Positions 22,220 through 32,171 are shown, counted from the first letter of the stretch. The stretch: 64,000 nucleotides of DNA from Sandaracinus amylolyticus (GCF_000737325.1 NZ_CP011125.1:4402001-4466000), one strand, 5' to 3'. A program made the numbers and translations. Notes: generated from the letters alone by a model not told the origin.

Positions 22220-25200
22220 TTACCGACTCATGAGCGGTCGTAAGCAGGCGCCGCTATTGCAGAAAGCACCGATCGTTGTTCCCGGTCCTTCCAGCATCGC
22301 CGAGATCTCCGAAACAGATAGTAGCGCAATATCGTGGATATTTACCCCCTCGGTTCCGCCCCACGTCGCCAGATCTTCCGCCAGCAGTGCTGCGTCAGGT
22401 CTCATCACGCCGGCTTCGCTGCCATGAACCCCGGTAAGGATGTCGACGGGGCCTCCTCTCATCAAGCCTGTGTTGACGTGTCCTGCGAAATCGCCTCCTC
22501 GCACCCGGCCCTGAGCGGTTACGATCAGTCCGCCAGCCGGATTCTCGACGCTAGAAACGACCCCGCCCAAGTCGTTGATACCGCGTACTGCGCCTTGTAC
22601 GGCACCCTGTTCCGCGATAGGGGTTGCGAGCGCAGCGATCCTTGGAACCGCGAGTGCGAACCCAGCTTCGATGATCGGGCCCGCCCACACCTGCCCCACG
22701 AGCCCGCCGAGCGCCCGGCTTGCTTCGAAATGGTACTCGAGCGGCGCGTTCGGAACGGATGCTTTCTCGAACGTCTCGAGGAAGCCGTCGTACGCCTCGT
22801 CCAAGCCTGTGAGTGTCGCGTATCCGAGGTACAACGCGCCGACTACGAACACGGGCGGAGCGAATACGAGGGTGCCTGCAGCCACCCCGAGGCCGACCAC
22901 CCCCGTCACGACGGCTTCGGCGGCCCCAGCGGCGAATCCGCCCGCCGATACCATGGCCTCCTGGAGGTCGCGGCCCGCTGGCTCGCCATAGCCGGGGGGA
23001 ACGTGCAGTCGTGCGCCAGCCCGGGGGCCCTCGATGTGCGTCACCAGAGGGGCGGTCGCGTCGGAATTCGATGCTTGGCCTGCGGCGCCAGCACCCGCAG
23101 TTTCTGCGGTTCCCGAGTCACTCGGGGCCGAAGTGTCGGCGGAATCGGACGACGGGTTGTACCAGCCCTCGATCTCCCGAGCGCGTCCGTCGCGCGTGGG
23201 TCGCGCTGGCATCGTCCACGCGTGGATCCATGTCTCGTCCCACCCCGTCGGATCAATCAGCGCGAACGGGCTATTTCGGACGTACGAGTACCGATTCAGA
23301 CGCTGCGAATCGCCACCGCTCAGTGGATCGGGTGACAGGAACCGGCGAAGGCGCGGATGGTACCAGCGCCCACCCATGTTGATGATTCCGAGATCGGCGT
23401 CGTGCTCGTGGCCGGTGTAGCCGCTCCGCACGTCGTCGCTGGGCGCTCTTCCGGTGACGTGACCCGCTTCGTCGAGGACCCCTCCGAACGCATCGTACCG
23501 GTGGTGTTTTGGCCCTTCGCCGTCGAGCATCGAGGTCTCCACCGAGCCTTGCGCGTCAGCGAGGAGCCACCTGGTGCGCCGCTCGGTACTCCATCCATCG
23601 CTGACGGTCTCTACCTGTGCGACGACGCCCGCGGGCGTAGAGATCATCACGCGCTCGACGGTCTGCTGATCGGTCGACTCGCGCTCCCACGCACCGGAAT
23701 ACCAGACGGAGTGCGACTTGTCCGTCACCCGTCGGGCCCTCGCACCACTCGAATCGTAGTCGAACGTCACCTCGCCCGACGGACCCCACGCATGTCGAGG
23801 CAGGCCGAGTTGGTTGTGCTCGAGTTGAAGAGTGCCAGCCATCAGCACTTCGCCAGCGTCGTTGTACTCGAGCTCCTCCTCGGTTCCGTCGGAATAGCTG
23901 ATCCTTCGCGCGCCATGGGGGCGCGGTTCACCGGGCAGCGGGTACTCGATCTCGGCGTCGTGCGTGAACTCGAGGTTCCCGGAACTGCTGTACTTGAAAT
24001 AGTCGCGCTCGTTGCCCTCTTCGGAGATCGAGTGGACGCGGCCGAGCGGATCGTGAACGAACGTTTCTTCACGTCCGGTCAGCGAATCAGCACGGAACGT
24101 GAGGAGTCCCCGGGCGTCGTACTGGTAAGTGAGGTCCTGCAGCACGTCGCCAAGCACGTGGCTTTGGATGCTCTCCACCTCGCCGGTAGGCCCGTACGAG
24201 GTCGATCGCTCGATCGAACCGATCAATTCGGTTCGCGGTAGTGCACGAGCACTCTGGTCTACGAGTCTCCAGAACTGCTCACCGGAGTTGCCCGTAACCG
24301 CGGTGATTTGTCCGCTGTCGTCGTCATGATGGTACTGGACGACGACAGGGGTCCCGGAGAACAGCGTGGGGTGCTCGACGAACTCGAGTCGGCCGAGGTC
24401 GTCGTAGCGGAATCCCGTGGACAGAGTCTCCCCGTCGATGGTTCGATGAGTCCACTTGACGCGACCGAGATCGCCGTACTCGATCTCGTCGCGTACGCCG
24501 TCACCACTGAGCGTGTAGTGCAGAAGCCCGAGGGCGGGCGAGCCGTTGGGGAGAAGCGCTGTATCCCACTCCCACGTATCGACCACGCCATCTGACTCCC
24601 GCCACCGCTCCACCATCCGACCGAGCGCGTCGAACGTGAAGCTCGTCTTGCGTTGCTCGCTGTCGGTGATGAGCTGCGGCTGCCCCCACGCGTCGTACGC
24701 GAAGTGCGACGTGCCCGCGTCAGGATCGATCAGCGTGACGCGCCGTCCCAATGCGTCGTAGAGAATGTCGGCGTGATTGCCGTCGACGTCGGTCACGGAC
24801 CGGAGCTCGCCCGCCGCACAGTACGTGTAGGACGTGCCGACGAGCTCGTCGGGACCGATCACGTTCGCGAGCAGTCCCCGCTCGTCCTCTACGCGTTCCC
24901 ACGTGTGGCCGAGAGCATTGCGGATGATCGTGCGGCCCGGCTTGTAACTGAACTCCATTGCCCGGCCCGCAATCGGACTCTCCACCCGTCGAATCCGGTC
25001 GAGCTCATCGTAGTGGTAGGTCGTCTGCGGCGGATTGGTCTCCACCGGATCGTGTGGCTCGGTCACCCACGCGACCCTGCCGCGATGATCGTACGCAAGG
25101 TCGGTGCGCGACCACGCGTCGCGGAGTCTCGTCTCTCGGGCGATCGGCCGGCCAAGCCGATCGAACGAGATCACTTCTGCGCCGGCAACATTCGAAGTCG

Positions 25201-28200
25201 TCCGAACGTCGTACGCGACGCCCGAAACAGCACTTCGTTCGTAGCTCACCTCACTCGCCGGACCGAGCTCGGACCAGGTCGTACGCGGACGCGAGAACCC
25301 GTCGAACTGACGCGTCGAGGAGATGCCGTTCGGATCCACCGTCTCGTAGAGGAGTCCACGTGTTGGTTCGAAATGAACGAAGGTTTCGTGTCCGAGAGCG
25401 TTCGTGGTCGCCGTCGGGAAATAACCCGTCCCATCCCATGCCACGGTGACGGTTCGTGTTTCGCCGTCGGCTACGGTCTCGACCTGAGCGAGGTTGTGGA
25501 AGCGGTCGAAATCGAACTGGTACGTGGTGCGAACTCTCGTCGCAGGATCAGTGTCGTTGAGAATTGACGTGATGAGTCGACCGATCGCCCAGTCGTAGTC
25601 GAAGTCTTCGGTCTGGTCTCGGTCGCAGCCGGTCGCGCCCGTGCTCATCTGCGTGCGACGCCGATCGACGCGCCCGACTTGCCACGTCGCCACTGTGTCG
25701 TGCACCCAGTCGGTCCGCACCGTCCGGGTTGCTGATCCCTCTGTGGTTATCGACACGCTCGGAAAACCGAGTACGTCGAACTCATCGTATTCGATCGTCC
25801 GCGTCCGCTCCGGCGACAGGTGAGCGAACGGGTCCATCCCGGCAGACGGGAGGGTCGTACTCTCGTACCGCTCCTCCGTGATGTGTTGCGTTCGAACCTG
25901 AACGACTCCCGCGATCGGGTGTGCCGTGACTCGCTCGGTCGTCACAACGGTGCCCTCGAAGACGGTGGACGTCTCGGGGTCCGGCGTCGCGGAGCGCCAC
26001 GTCCTCACGAGATGCGGTGAACGCGCTCGCGGATACGTTCCGGTGCTCGCGTCGCGCGTCTCGTTGTCGTACTTCGTCTCGACCGTCACTCCCGATGTCG
26101 AGTCTCGGACCAGCACCCGAGCGAACCCGATCCAGCCACCGCCTTCGAGGTCGACGCGACCGTCTTCGTACTGATACGCGCGCTCACGCGTCCCCAGCAA
26201 GCCGTCATCGTCGCGCGTTCCCGCGACGACGATTCGCGAACTGGTCACGCAACGCTGGGGATAAGTACACGAACGCCCAGGCGTGTAGACGGTCGGATCG
26301 GACAGGTTGCGATACAGGATCTCGCGCCGCGCGCCCAGACCGTCGACGATGCTCTCGATCAACGGCGGTTCGCTTCGTACGTTGTGGAAGAACGTCATCG
26401 GCGTCCGATACCACTCGCCGGCATCCTTATCGCGAGTGATGTACTGAAGCAGATCGAGCGCGCCGTCTCCGTCGCCGTCTAGAGCGATCGTCGAGGGGTT
26501 CCACCACGCGTGATCGTCGGTCCGTCGCAGAGCGTCGAGGACCGCTGTGGTGGGGTATTCGACGAGGTCGTGACTGGACAGCGAGTCGAGCGTCCAAATC
26601 TCCTCATCTTCCCACCGCCAGAACCAGCCGTCCCACGGATTCGCGCAGTCCTGGACGTTCGGGTCGCAGTCCTCGAAGACGTTCGTGCCGTTACGCGGCA
26701 GCGTGGACGCCAGGAGGTCGCCTCGGCCGTCGCCGTTGAGGTCGAATCCGAGCATCCGAAGCGGCACGCGATAGGTGCTGGTAGTCGACCCGTGAGTGCT
26801 TGTGCGGACGCGACGTCGCAGCGGCAGGTATGGGTCGTCCGTGTTCATTGCGAAGCGAGTACCGTCACCCATAGAGATGGCACGTTGGAGGCACGCTGCC
26901 TGAGGATCCGACAGCCCCGGCACACATCCGATCAGGCGGCGCGAGGCATCCCGATCGTGCCAGTGAGAGCTGACGAGGTCGTGGTTCCCGTCGCCATTGA
27001 GGTCGACCGGAATCCAATCTCCGCCTCTCACGTTGGTGTCTTCGACGACCGCAGTGCCAGCAGCGGAGTCCCACCTCAGCACCCGACGGAAGGAGTCGTC
27101 GACCCCACCTCCACTCTCGTAGGGCTCAGCGATGAGTAGTTCTTCGGCACCATCGCCGTCAAAGTCGGCGACGACGGGGTGACGCGCGAGAGTCGGACGA
27201 TCGCGAATCGGATCGTCCCAATCGAAGTTCGACGAGAGCGCACGGCCGTACTCCCACGCGCACTCAGTGGGCGATTCCGTGTGAGTAGGCGCCTCGAAAC
27301 CGGAGTCGGTCCGCAGCGCGAATGCCCAATGTCCGCGCAGTCCGTCGAAATCACTCCAGTGATGTCGTCCGAAGTCGACGGAAGTGCTGGGGTCGACTTC
27401 GCAGAACGCGACGTCCTTACGGCCGTCTCCGTTCAAGTCCAGGAATTCGACACCGAATGCCCACGGCTCGCTGTCCGACCAGAAGTTCAGCTCGAGGCCC
27501 GACCCGACTGCCTCGAAGTTCCCGGTGCCGTCGGAGATCAACGCGGCGATCTCCACGTGGTCCGGTCTAGGCGGCACCGTTTCCAGGTACGCGATTACGT
27601 CGTCGAGGCCATCGGTGTTCCAATCGATGACCTCGACCGACTCATCTACGTTCGGCAGAAAGTAGCCGCGCCCGTCGGTGTCGATCGATACGAATGTCGT
27701 CTCCTGGAACGGAACGCTGGACGCCGACAGGGACCGCGAAAGCCGAGAGCTGGGGCGCCCCCATCGAACATTGGCTCGGAACTCGTCATAATTGTTGACG
27801 GCGGCGCGATACATCAGATCGTCGGCCCCGTCGCCGTTGGCGTCCAGTGCGAAGACCGGATTGAAGTCGTGGCACCACCGCTCTTGTTCGCCCGTAGCAC
27901 CGAACGGGAAGATGCCGGAGACGAACGCCAGCCAGGGAGTTGGATTGGAACCGGGTTCCGAGCACTGGAAGCGCGGTCGACCGACGAATCGGTTGAAAAC
28001 CATGTCCCAGCGCTGGAACGTGGCTTCGTCGTAGCGAGGATCACGCACGCTGTCGGTGGGTGCGTTTGGCCCGCGATCGCCCACCGACCGCTCACGCCAT
28101 CCGAACCTCGTGGGAGGGAGACACACTGCACCGGTCGTGTCGTGGTCCGCTGCGGTCACCGGAGGCGCGTTCGTACAGAGTTGGACGGAGTCGAGTCTGT

Positions 28201-29263
28201 ATCGATGGGAACGCGGATCTTCTCCGCCGCGGAGTCGGTACTCGTGTACCCATTGCCCGGCGACGGAGGTAACGATTCGCTCGAGTGGGAACACGGACGG
28301 CGCCCACCAGAGAACGCCGTGACGGAAGCCGTCGGAAGGCGTCGCTGACTCGATCAGTCCGCCACCGGAGGCGGCTCCGGGGTCCAGGTCAGGTGAGAAT
28401 GGCTCACCGATGCTTGCTCGACGCGGAAGCGCCGCGTACACGAAGTCGACTCGGCGGTCTCCCGCTTCGATCGTGTCCGCGTCAACGCGGAACCCGGTGT
28501 AGACAATCGACGAGATGCGAACGAGATCACCGACGACTACGTCGCTTCCGAGGCGGTGACCGGATGGCGTGACGTGCTGGTACTGGTACTCGATCAGATT
28601 GCCGATCAGGTCGTACTCGCGCTGTAGGAGCCACGTCTCTGCGACACGTCCACTCGCGAGCGGAACCTCGACGCGAGCGTTTGCGGTGGCCCCGTACTCG
28701 CGTCGTCGACCATCGGGGAGCTCGACAAGGAATCCAGCTGGGCCAGCTACTGCGGCCGAGTCTCGCGGCAGCTCACGAACACGTCGCAGCGCGTCGGTTG
28801 CAGGGCGATACCTCGCCGCGGGCGCGCCGTACGTTGATCCGGGCTCGACGACGAGCCGATCTCCATCGAGACAGAACCGGTCTTCGTCGGTGAGGGAGAC
28901 GGAGCGACGCTCGCCGTCTTGTGCGAACGTGCGTGCGCACCGACTGATGGCCGACACGCCGGTGAGCGAAAAGCCAACGCCGAGGGCCGACTCCCCGCCG
29001 CTACTTGAGTACCGGAGCGCGAGGGCGGGCTGGACGCCTCCTCGCCCTGGCGGCACCTGGACCGGAATCGCGTACGTGAAGTTGCCGTCAGGATCGACAT
29101 CGGCAGTCGCGGCGATCGTTCCGACGGCGGCGGTCGCGACAATCGCGTCCGCGGGCGTTAGCGTCGCCGACACTGGCGCATGTGCATCGAGTCGCTCGCC
29201 GTTGCAGGCGAAGATCGTGGACGCGACCACGAACAGAGAGAGTGACCGAATTGGCTGTCGCAT
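22220..29263 (-). CDS. giant SpvB/FG-GAP/RHS-repeat protein with toxin-like C-terminus
   Basis: 2347 residues. I chose the ATG giving MRQPIRSLSLFVV because a signal peptide with a lipobox-like IFAC follows. Residues about 50-400 match the SpvB/TcaC N-terminal domain (VQPALALRYSSSGGESALG). FG-GAP/VCBS repeats follow (for example FDLNGDGRGDLLAS, LDGDGDGALDLL), then many RHS/YD repeats (about 1200-1950), closing with the RHS core DPLSGGDSQRLNRYSYVRN to LIDPTG near residue 2007. The 340-residue tail has a hydrophobic segment and a terminal domain with a conserved-looking His (VDILTGVHGS) and Cys (IGAFCNSGAC). The RHS shell should encapsulate and deliver this tail. GC is visibly lower than the surroundings. 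Confidence 0.9.
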   Translation of the reverse strand: MRQPIRSLSLFVVASTIFACNGERLDAHAPVSATLTPADAIVATAAVGTIAATADVDPDGNFTYAIPVQVPPGRGGVQPALALRYSSSGGESALGVGFSLTGVSAISRCARTFAQDGERRSVSLTDEDRFCLDGDRLVVEPGSTYGAPAARYRPATDALRRVRELPRDSAAVAGPAGFLVELPDGRRREYGATANARVEVPLASGRVAETWLLQREYDLIGNLIEYQYQHVTPSGHRLGSDVVVGDLVRISSIVYTGFRVDADTIEAGDRRVDFVYAALPRRASIGEPFSPDLDPGAASGGGLIESATPSDGFRHGVLWWAPSVFPLERIVTSVAGQWVHEYRLRGGEDPRSHRYRLDSVQLCTNAPPVTAADHDTTGAVCLPPTRFGWRERSVGDRGPNAPTDSVRDPRYDEATFQRWDMVFNRFVGRPRFQCSEPGSNPTPWLAFVSGIFPFGATGEQERWCHDFNPVFALDANGDGADDLMYRAAVNNYDEFRANVRWGRPSSRLSRSLSASSVPFQETTFVSIDTDGRGYFLPNVDESVEVIDWNTDGLDDVIAYLETVPPRPDHVEIAALISDGTGNFEAVGSGLELNFWSDSEPWAFGVEFLDLNGDGRKDVAFCEVDPSTSVDFGRHHWSDFDGLRGHWAFALRTDSGFEAPTHTESPTECAWEYGRALSSNFDWDDPIRDRPTLARHPVVADFDGDGAEELLIAEPYESGGGVDDSFRRVLRWDSAAGTAVVEDTNVRGGDWIPVDLNGDGNHDLVSSHWHDRDASRRLIGCVPGLSDPQAACLQRAISMGDGTRFAMNTDDPYLPLRRRVRTSTHGSTTSTYRVPLRMLGFDLNGDGRGDLLASTLPRNGTNVFEDCDPNVQDCANPWDGWFWRWEDEEIWTLDSLSSHDLVEYPTTAVLDALRRTDDHAWWNPSTIALDGDGDGALDLLQYITRDKDAGEWYRTPMTFFHNVRSEPPLIESIVDGLGARREILYRNLSDPTVYTPGRSCTYPQRCVTSSRIVVAGTRDDDGLLGTRERAYQYEDGRVDLEGGGWIGFARVLVRDSTSGVTVETKYDNETRDASTGTYPRARSPHLVRTWRSATPDPETSTVFEGTVVTTERVTAHPIAGVVQVRTQHITEERYESTTLPSAGMDPFAHLSPERTRTIEYDEFDVLGFPSVSITTEGSATRTVRTDWVHDTVATWQVGRVDRRRTQMSTGATGCDRDQTEDFDYDWAIGRLITSILNDTDPATRVRTTYQFDFDRFHNLAQVETVADGETRTVTVAWDGTGYFPTATTNALGHETFVHFEPTRGLLYETVDPNGISSTRQFDGFSRPRTTWSELGPASEVSYERSAVSGVAYDVRTTSNVAGAEVISFDRLGRPIARETRLRDAWSRTDLAYDHRGRVAWVTEPHDPVETNPPQTTYHYDELDRIRRVESPIAGRAMEFSYKPGRTIIRNALGHTWERVEDERGLLANVIGPDELVGTSYTYCAAGELRSVTDVDGNHADILYDALGRRVTLIDPDAGTSHFAYDAWGQPQLITDSEQRKTSFTFDALGRMVERWRESDGVVDTWEWDTALLPNGSPALGLLHYTLSGDGVRDEIEYGDLGRVKWTHRTIDGETLSTGFRYDDLGRLEFVEHPTLFSGTPVVVQYHHDDDSGQITAVTGNSGEQFWRLVDQSARALPRTELIGSIERSTSYGPTGEVESIQSHVLGDVLQDLTYQYDARGLLTFRADSLTGREETFVHDPLGRVHSISEEGNERDYFKYSSSGNLEFTHDAEIEYPLPGEPRPHGARRISYSDGTEEELEYNDAGEVLMAGTLQLEHNQLGLPRHAWGPSGEVTFDYDSSGARARRVTDKSHSVWYSGAWERESTDQQTVERVMISTPAGVVAQVETVSDGWSTERRTRWLLADAQGSVETSMLDGEGPKHHRYDAFGGVLDEAGHVTGRAPSDDVRSGYTGHEHDADLGIINMGGRWYHPRLRRFLSPDPLSGGDSQRLNRYSYVRNSPFALIDPTGWDETWIHAWTMPARPTRDGRAREIEGWYNPSSDSADTSAPSDSGTAETAGAGAAGQASNSDATAPLVTHIEGPRAGARLHVPPGYGEPAGRDLQEAMVSAGGFAAGAAEAVVTGVVGLGVAAGTLVFAPPVFVVGALYLGYATLTGLDEAYDGFLETFEKASVPNAPLEYHFEASRALGGLVGQVWAGPIIEAGFALAVPRIAALATPIAEQGAVQGAVRGINDLGGVVSSVENPAGGLIVTAQGRVRGGDFAGHVNTGLMRGGPVDILTGVHGSEAGVMRPDAALLAEDLATWGGTEGVNIHDIALLSVSEISAMLEGPGTTIGAFCNSGACLRPLMSR
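22223..22531 (-). other. candidate His/Cys effector domain at the RHS tail
   Basis: The last about 100 residues read as alternating beta and alpha elements with His at about 2280 in a Gly-His-Gly-like turn (TGVHGSEAG) and Cys at about 2335 after a hydrophobic strand (TTIGAFCNSGAC). This order and spacing resemble the His-Cys dyad of caspase-like (clan CD) peptidases. No such activity is shown; the assignment is inference from motif layout. Confidence 0.45.
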
Positions 29264-29414
29264 GTGATGGCTCGCAACCGAACGGATACCTGCCTCGCGA
29301 GCACTGAGCAAGAGCACGATTCGAATTCGCGACCTTCGGATGCCGCAGGAAAGTTGCGTGGCACGCACACAACGCGCCCCGATCGCACCATGACGCCGTT
29401 CAGCGTTCCGGCGC
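29264..29414. other. RHS upstream region with possible tRNA T-arm relic
   Basis: No gene. Read leftward, 29311-29340 contains CCGAAGGTCGCGAATTCGAA, which resembles the anticodon-stem end, variable loop AGGTC and T-loop TTCGAAT of a tRNA. The T-stem does not pair fully and no acceptor stem is visible. It may be a decayed tRNA 3' end, or chance. No promoter was recognised. Confidence 0.2.
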
Positions 29415-30047
29415 TCACCAGCTCAGCGTGGCGCCGACCTGGCTCCCGCCACCATCGAACGCGAGGCGCACGCCTTCGCCGAGATCGACGTAGATCGCCT
29501 CCTCCCACTCCTGCTGGATCGCCACGCCGAGCACGGTCAGCACCGCGCCCACGCCCTGCACGATCCCGAAGAGGATGTTGAACCACGCGTAGTCGCCGAG
29601 ATAGTCGGTCAGACCGTACGCGAGCCACGGGCCCGCGACCGGGATCCAGCCGAGCCCGGTCCACGTGTCGAGATCCTCCGGGCACTCGAGCGAGACGCAC
29701 TGCTGCGCGACACCGAGGCTGCCGAGACCGTGGATCAGCCATCCCGCGCCGAGCGCGATCACACCCGGCACCAGCAGCGCCATCGTCGGCGACGTGTGCA
29801 CGACCGTGCGGACCGGCTGCGGCTGCGCCTGCTGCTGCGCGACGTACGGCGAGCCGTACGGCTGCGGCTGAGCCTGCGGCTGCGGCTGGAGCTGCTGCGG
29901 CTGGCCCTGCGCTGGCGCGACGTACACCGTGCCCTGGCCGTACACGCCGCCCGCCTGACCTTCACCCTGGATGACCACCTGCGCGCTCGCCGCGTTCGCG
30001 CAGAGCACACCCGCGGCGAGGACAAGACCGGCGAAGAGACGATTCAT
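29415..30047 (-). CDS. secreted Q/P-rich protein with membrane segments
   Basis: 210 residues. A clear signal peptide ends in ANAASA before Q (LFAGLVLAAGVLCANA). The mature N-terminus is rich in Gln and Pro (QPQAQPQPYGSPYVAQQQ), then two hydrophobic stretches (TMALLVPGVIALGAGWLIHG and ILFGIVQGVGAVLTVLGVAI) suggest membrane insertion. A short beta-like tail with GGGSQVGATLSW ends like an outer membrane strand. Family not recognised. GC returns to the genome norm here, marking the right edge of the RHS island. Confidence 0.78.
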   Translation of the reverse strand: MNRLFAGLVLAAGVLCANAASAQVVIQGEGQAGGVYGQGTVYVAPAQGQPQQLQPQPQAQPQPYGSPYVAQQQAQPQPVRTVVHTSPTMALLVPGVIALGAGWLIHGLGSLGVAQQCVSLECPEDLDTWTGLGWIPVAGPWLAYGLTDYLGDYAWFNILFGIVQGVGAVLTVLGVAIQQEWEEAIYVDLGEGVRLAFDGGGSQVGATLSW

Positions 30048-30114
30048 CTCGGACCCCCTGGCGAAAACGCCCGCTCGATACCCCGGAACGGTCGGCTGCG
30101 CCCGCGCGTCCCGC

Positions 30115-30780
30115 TCACGATCGCACGGCGATCGTGAGCCCATCTCCGATGCCGATCATGGCACTGGCTACGCGAGGGTCGCGACCGACCTTCCCGTTGA
30201 GACGGCGGATGGCCCGAGTGTCTTCGTCGTCGATCGACGGATCGATCACGGAGCCGCCCCAGAGCACGTTGTCGACGAGCACCACGCCGCCCGGGCGCAG
30301 CAGCGTCATGCAGCGCTCCCAGTACGCCTCGTAGTTGCGCTTGTCGGCGTCGATGAACGCGAGATCGAGCGTCCCGCTCTCACCCGCGGCGATCAGCGCG
30401 TCGCACGTCTCGAGCGCCGGCGCGAGCCGCAGCGACACGCGATCCGCGACGCCCGCGCGCGCCCACGCCTCCCGCGCGAGCTTCGTGTGCTGCTCGCTCA
30501 CGTCGCACGTGATCAGCAGCCCGCCCGGCGCCATCGCGAGCGCCATCGCGGTCGAGCTGTACCCGGTGAAGCAGCCGATCTCGAGCACCTTCCGCGCGCC
30601 GAGCATGCGCACGAAGATCTGCATCAGCTGGCCCTGATCGCTGCCGATCTGCATGCGCGAGATCCCGCCGAGCTTCGCGGTCTCCTCGCGCAGCCACGCG
30701 AGCACCGGGTGCTCGGGCGGCATGCACGCGCGCACGTAGTCGTAGAGCTCCGGCGACAGACCAATCGCGCGCGACGACAT
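30115..30780 (-). CDS. class I SAM-dependent O-methyltransferase (CCoAOMT-like)
   Basis: 221 residues of the O-methyltransferase family 3. The SAM motif VLEIGCFTGYSS, the acidic metal-binding FIDADKRNYEAYWE and GGVVLVDNVLWGG are all present, as in bacterial catechol or caffeoyl-CoA-type O-methyltransferases that need a divalent ion. It lies two bases after the phosphomannomutase gene on the same strand, so it is probably co-transcribed. The substrate is unknown; a small aromatic or a sugar-linked compound is possible. Confidence 0.9.
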   Translation of the reverse strand: MSSRAIGLSPELYDYVRACMPPEHPVLAWLREETAKLGGISRMQIGSDQGQLMQIFVRMLGARKVLEIGCFTGYSSTAMALAMAPGGLLITCDVSEQHTKLAREAWARAGVADRVSLRLAPALETCDALIAAGESGTLDLAFIDADKRNYEAYWERCMTLLRPGGVVLVDNVLWGGSVIDPSIDDEDTRAIRRLNGKVGRDPRVASAMIGIGDGLTIAVRS

Positions 30781-30782
30781 GC

Positions 30783-32171
30783 TCAGCCCTCCTTCGCCTG
30801 CGCGACGAGCGCTTCGACCTCGCGCTGGATCCGATCGAGCCGCTCGGGCGTGCTCGCCTCGAAGCGCAGCACGAGCACCGGCTGCGTGTTCGACGCGCGC
30901 ACGAGGCCCCACGCGCCTTCGCCGAAGAGGATGCGCGCGCCGTCGACGTCGATGACGTCGTGGGTCTTGCGATAGTGATCGCGCACGCGCTCGACGATCC
31001 CGAACTTGCGATCGTCCGGGCAGTCGACGCGGATCTCCGGGGTCGCGAACGTCTTCGGCACGTCGTGCAGCAGCTCGTGCAGCGGGCGATCGCTGCGCGC
31101 CACGATCTCGAGCAGGCGCAGTGCCGCGTAGATCGCGTCGTCGTAGCCGAAGTAGCGATCGGCGAAGAACACGTGCCCGCTCATCTCGCCGGCGAGCAGC
31201 GCGTGCTCCTCCTTCATCTTCTTCTTGATGAGCGAGTGCCCGGTCTTCCAGAGGATGGGCCGGCCGCCGTGCTTCGCGACGTCGTCGTAGAGCGTCTGCG
31301 AGCACTTCACCTCGCCGAGGATCGCCGCGCCGGGCCGCCGCGCGAGCACGTCGCGCGCGAACACGATCATCAGCTTGTCGCCCCAGAGCGTGTCGCCGCG
31401 CGCGTCGATCACGCCGATGCGATCCGCGTCGCCGTCGAACGCGATGCCCAGCTCGAGCCCCAGCTCGCGCACGGTCGCGACGAGCATCTCGAGGTTTTCG
31501 GGCAGCGACGGATCCGGGTGGTGCTCGGGGAACGCGCCGTCGGGATCGCAGAGCAGCGCGATCGGCTCGAGCCCCGCCGCGCGCATCGCCGCGACCGCAG
31601 CGGGCCCACCCGCGCCGTTGCCCGCGTCGATCGCGAAGCGCAGATCGGTGCGCGCCATCTTCACGTTGCCGCGCACGAACCCCTCGTACGCCGGCAGGAT
31701 GTCGAGCTCGGTGCGCGTGCCGGGGGCGCCGATCGCGCGCTCGCCGATGATCGCGAAGTCGTCCTGCTCGATGATGCGCCGCAGCTCGAGGATCTCCTCG
31801 CCGGAGAGTGTCCCCTTGCCGCTCATGATCTTGAAGCCGTTGTCCTCGGGCGGGTTGTGGCTGCCCGTGATCTGCACGCCGCCGTCGAGCCCGAGGTGGA
31901 ACACGCTGAAGTAGAGCAGCGGCGTCGGGACCATGCCGACGTCGGTGATCTGCGCGCCGGTCTCGAGGATCCCGCGCACCAGCGCGGCGTGCAGGCGCGG
32001 CGAGCTCAGCCGACAGTCGCGACCGACCGCGACGCGACGCTGTCCGCGACGCGCCCAGAACGTGCCGAGCGCACGCCCGAGCGAGAGCGCGAAGTCGTCG
32101 GTGAGATCGCGATCGGCGACACCACGCACGTCGTACTCGCGGAACACGAACGGATTCGGGATCGAGGCCAT
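30783..32171 (-). CDS. manB: phosphomannomutase/phosphoglucomutase
   Basis: 462 residues of the alpha-D-phosphohexomutase family (AlgC/ManB type). The phosphoserine loop TGSHNPPEDNG, the metal loop DGDADRIG, and the sugar-binding GEMSGH are intact, as is the C-terminal phosphate-binding RASNTQP. It interconverts mannose-6- and mannose-1-phosphate (often also glucose phosphates), feeding GDP-mannose for polysaccharide. The preceding ManC-like gene on the same strand uses its product directly. Confidence 0.93.
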   Translation of the reverse strand: MASIPNPFVFREYDVRGVADRDLTDDFALSLGRALGTFWARRGQRRVAVGRDCRLSSPRLHAALVRGILETGAQITDVGMVPTPLLYFSVFHLGLDGGVQITGSHNPPEDNGFKIMSGKGTLSGEEILELRRIIEQDDFAIIGERAIGAPGTRTELDILPAYEGFVRGNVKMARTDLRFAIDAGNGAGGPAAVAAMRAAGLEPIALLCDPDGAFPEHHPDPSLPENLEMLVATVRELGLELGIAFDGDADRIGVIDARGDTLWGDKLMIVFARDVLARRPGAAILGEVKCSQTLYDDVAKHGGRPILWKTGHSLIKKKMKEEHALLAGEMSGHVFFADRYFGYDDAIYAALRLLEIVARSDRPLHELLHDVPKTFATPEIRVDCPDDRKFGIVERVRDHYRKTHDVIDVDGARILFGEGAWGLVRASNTQPVLVLRFEASTPERLDRIQREVEALVAQAKEG

